A stretch of DNA of 7,743 bases from Prevotella sp. (lineage in GTDB: Bacteria; Bacteroidota; Bacteroidia; Bacteroidales; Dysgonomonadaceae): contig JAISES010000132.1 in assembly GCA_031263965.1 (NCBI GenBank), positions 1-7,743 on the forward strand, given 5' to 3'. The position numbers and the translations under genes are program-made. Below the pieces are notes generated by a model, which was given only the letters and a program-made list of their open reading frames with translations, searched no databases and was not told the DNA's origin. Below, in pieces: positions 7,634 through 7,743 of the stretch; position 1 is the first letter of the stretch; every line of letters starts with the position of its first letter.

Positions 7634-7664
7634 AAAAGAGCCGCTACTGCCAATAGCGGCCCTT
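7634..7664 (-). terminator. Rho-independent terminator of the upstream CBM32-like gene
   Basis: On the minus strand AAGGGCCGCTA (7664-7654) pairs with TAGCGGCTCTT (7646-7636) around a 7-nt TTGGCAG loop, giving 11 bp with one G.U pair, and a TTTT run (7637-7634) overlaps the stem end. It sits 17 nt after the stop codon of the truncated upstream gene and just before the M60 promoter. It may be partly read through, letting the M60 gene be both cotranscribed and independently expressed. Confidence 0.78.
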
Positions 7665-7681
7665 ATATTGCCGGAAGTTTT

Positions 7682-7743
7682 TTAATCCTGCGAGCCGTAA
7701 ACGGTCATTTCGGCAAGCATTGCATAATTATCACTACCTTTTA
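7682..7743 (-). CDS. C-terminal fragment of a protein ending in a probable F5/8 type C (CBM32) domain
   Basis: Only the last 19 codons and a TAA stop (7684-7682) lie in the window; the gene continues past the right edge. The readable residues are KGSDNYAMLAEMTVYGSQD. The NYAMLAEMTVYG segment looks like the closing beta-strand of a discoidin/F5/8 type C domain, comparable to FASCAEMQFFKK at the end of the same domain in the neighbouring M60 protein. A terminator directly follows. The likely product is a secreted or surface glycan-binding protein or enzyme of the same locus as the M60 peptidase. That this stretch is coding is supported by position, an open frame to the edge and the terminator; the domain call rests on a dozen residues and is tentative. 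Confidence 0.6.
   Translation of the reverse strand, partial: KGSDNYAMLAEMTVYGSQD

Noticed and set aside
1..7743. Mobile element, CRISPR array, tRNA or rRNA
   Set aside because: No transposase or integrase frame, no regularly spaced direct repeats, no cloverleaf or ribosomal RNA sequence was recognised on either strand.

Overview
The window looks like chromosomal DNA from a Bacteroidota bacterium, most likely order Bacteroidales (a Bacteroides, Parabacteroides or Dysgonomonas relative). The grounds are the close match of three consecutive genes to Bacteroidales proteins I recognise from memory, a lipoprotein with BACON, CBM32 and M60 modules, a promoter of the Bacteroides TAnnTTTG type, and start codons without Shine-Dalgarno sequences. 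The genus cannot be fixed from sequence reading alone.

Left block, plus strand (1-5105), a tightly packed likely operon: the 3' part of a type IIA topoisomerase A subunit (topoisomerase IV subunit A, parC), open at the left edge; a secreted DUF3316-family protein overlapping parC by 20 nt; and a COG2509-type FAD-dependent dehydrogenase starting 11 nt after the DUF3316 stop. The block is housekeeping plus two conserved genes of unknown physiological role.

Convergent junction (5106-5318, 213 nt): no gene seen. It holds two strong hairpins in tandem (5225-5254 and 5282-5308). The second runs directly into a T tract on the plus strand and is a convincing terminator for the parC block. A 10-bp spaced inverted repeat also spans the FAD gene stop codon.

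Right block, minus strand (7743-5319): the last 19 codons of a gene whose C-terminus resembles an F5/8 type C (CBM32) domain, an intrinsic terminator, a Bacteroides-type promoter, and then a 751-residue lipoprotein metallopeptidase of the M60 (enhancin/mucinase) family with BACON and CBM32 modules. This resembles the distal end of a polysaccharide-utilisation-type or host-glycoprotein-utilisation locus. The inferred task is binding glycans at the cell surface and cutting glycosylated proteins such as mucins.

No tRNA, rRNA, CRISPR array, insertion sequence, integrase or phage gene was seen. I found no clearly undescribed system. The most interesting material is the M60 lipoprotein with its edge-truncated partner, the terminator/promoter architecture between them, and the uncharacterised gene pair attached to parC.
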